DNA from: Actinomycetota bacterium | Lineage (GTDB): Bacteria > Actinomycetota > Actinomycetes > Nanopelagicales > Nanopelagicaceae | Direction: 5' to 3' | Length of the DNA: 5,644 bases | Assembly: GCA_009704555.1 (NCBI GenBank) | Contig: WLDY01000051.1 | Location: 1 to 5,644, forward strand | In this document: one piece after another, positions 4,867-5,644 of the stretch | How positions within the stretch are numbered: position 1 is the first letter of the stretch | How the letters are laid out: each line of letters starts with the position of its first letter | Position numbers and translations under genes: made by a program | Notes under the pieces: model-generated | Told to the model about the DNA's origin: nothing | Databases searched by the model: none | Seen by the model: only the letters and a program-made list of their open reading frames with translations

Positions 4867-5644
4867 GTGAAGCCTTCCCGACGTATCCTGCCTGCACTTC
4901 TCTTGCAGACTGCGAACCTCGCCTCCGGTCTTGGGAATGCGATGGTCACGATCTCGATCCCGTGGCTCATCCTCGAAACATCAGACTCGCCGCTCTTCGC
5001 AGGCATAGTCGTCGCACTCGCCTCACTCCCACCGCTTCTGATCTCTCCGATCGCCGGTTGGATCATCGACCACTTCGGACGAAGATTGGTCAGCGTCATC
5101 TCTGACCTGCTCTCCACGATCTCCGTGATCGCCTTTCCTCTGATCTACCTATGGTTTGGCCTCGACAATCTCACCATCCTGCTGCTGGCCTTCTTTGGCG
5201 CACTCTTCGACCCTGCCGGCTACACAGCGAGGAAGACCCTTCTCGTCGATGCTTCGAAAGCGAGCGGGATCGATCAATCACAACTCAATGGCTTCCATGA
5301 TGGTGTCTTCGGACTAGGTTGGATCGCAGGACCGGCACTCGGCGCATGGATGATCGCCACCGTCGGCGCAATCAACTCGTTCTGGGTCGCTGGCGGGCTC
5401 TTCTTCATCTCCTCGATCGCTATCGCAGTCATCCGGCTTGAAGGTGATAGGAGATCAGGCTCTAGTGATCATCTCGCTGACGAGGTAATCGAACCAGAAG
5501 TCACATTGCGAAGCCTTTCCCGCGGTTTCGTCGCTCTCTGGCAGGACAAGTTGCTTCGCACGATCACCATAGCGATTCTCATACTTGCAGGTGTGTATCT
5601 CCCTACCGAGTCGATCATCCTGCCTACCTACTTCGAAGAGATGG
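4867..5644 (+). CDS. Major facilitator superfamily transporter, N-terminal part, cut by window edge
   Basis: An open frame of 259 codons runs off the right edge. The product is very hydrophobic, with about six membrane segments before a more polar central loop at about 190-230 and a seventh beginning near 232. The MFS signature A in the loop between helices 2 and 3 is present as G64-W-I-I-D-H-F-G-R-R73, and a G-x-x-x-G-P-x-L-G pattern (G151 to G159) falls in the helix 5 region. The overall look, including F-D-P-A at 114-117, resembles drug or macrolide efflux-type MFS proteins (MFS_3/EntS-like), but the substrate cannot be told. The start is GTG at 4867: an in-frame TAA at 4855 excludes anything further upstream, and the next ATG (codon 26) would cut into helix 1. 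Gene order places it after heliorhodopsin, but the gap holds a plausible separate promoter. Confidence 0.9.
   Translation, partial: MKPSRRILPALLLQTANLASGLGNAMVTISIPWLILETSDSPLFAGIVVALASLPPLLISPIAGWIIDHFGRRLVSVISDLLSTISVIAFPLIYLWFGLDNLTILLLAFFGALFDPAGYTARKTLLVDASKASGIDQSQLNGFHDGVFGLGWIAGPALGAWMIATVGAINSFWVAGGLFFISSIAIAVIRLEGDRRSGSSDHLADEVIEPEVTLRSLSRGFVALWQDKLLRTITIAILILAGVYLPTESIILPTYFEEM

Noticed and set aside
4860..5117. An 85-codon minus-strand open frame opposite the transporter
   Set aside because: It is a shadow of the MFS gene, whose membrane segments and signature A read clearly on the plus strand.
1..5644. CRISPR array, tRNA, rRNA, insertion sequence or phage features
   Set aside because: No regularly spaced direct repeats, no cloverleaf-like sequence, no transposase motif and no terminal inverted repeats were seen on either strand.

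Overview
The window comes from an actinobacterium, most likely a free-living planktonic member of the Actinomycetes lineage. The evidence is a sepH (DUF3071) cell-division gene, an actinobacterial-type signal peptidase I (doubled Cys after the catalytic-Lys block, GDHR...SADSR box), the minus-strand order rplS-lepB-rnhB-yraN typical of that phylum, and a heliorhodopsin close to those first described from freshwater actinobacteria. GC looks moderate (mid-50s % by eye), genes are tightly packed, and GATC/CGATCG words are strikingly frequent. The exact genus cannot be named from the sequence.

Left half (1-2994, all minus strand). Read in transcription order from right to left: suhB (inositol monophosphatase family), a 95-bp gap with a stem-loop over the suhB stop codon, then rplS (ribosomal protein L19 with a long acidic tail), lepB (signal peptidase I), rnhB (RNase HII, whose GTG directly abuts the lepB stop), and the first 48 codons of yraN, cut by the window edge. 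This is a housekeeping block for translation, protein export and RNA:DNA hybrid removal. The DUF2469 gene that commonly sits between rnhB and yraN in actinobacteria is absent, and suhB rather than trmD lies upstream of rplS.

Right half (3055-5644, all plus strand). A 60-bp divergent intergenic region separates suhB from sepH, which encodes a regulator of FtsZ assembly. Twenty bases after sepH, behind a strong Shine-Dalgarno, is a complete heliorhodopsin gene (261 aa, seven membrane segments, retinal lysine K244, counterion glutamate E112). It is followed by the start of a major facilitator superfamily transporter (259 codons, cut by the edge), which seems to have its own promoter and a leaderless GTG start.

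The most notable feature is the heliorhodopsin in a probable two-gene operon with sepH. Heliorhodopsins are a described family whose physiological role is unsettled, so the genetic link to division is a lead rather than a function. No retinal or carotenoid synthesis gene is visible in the window.
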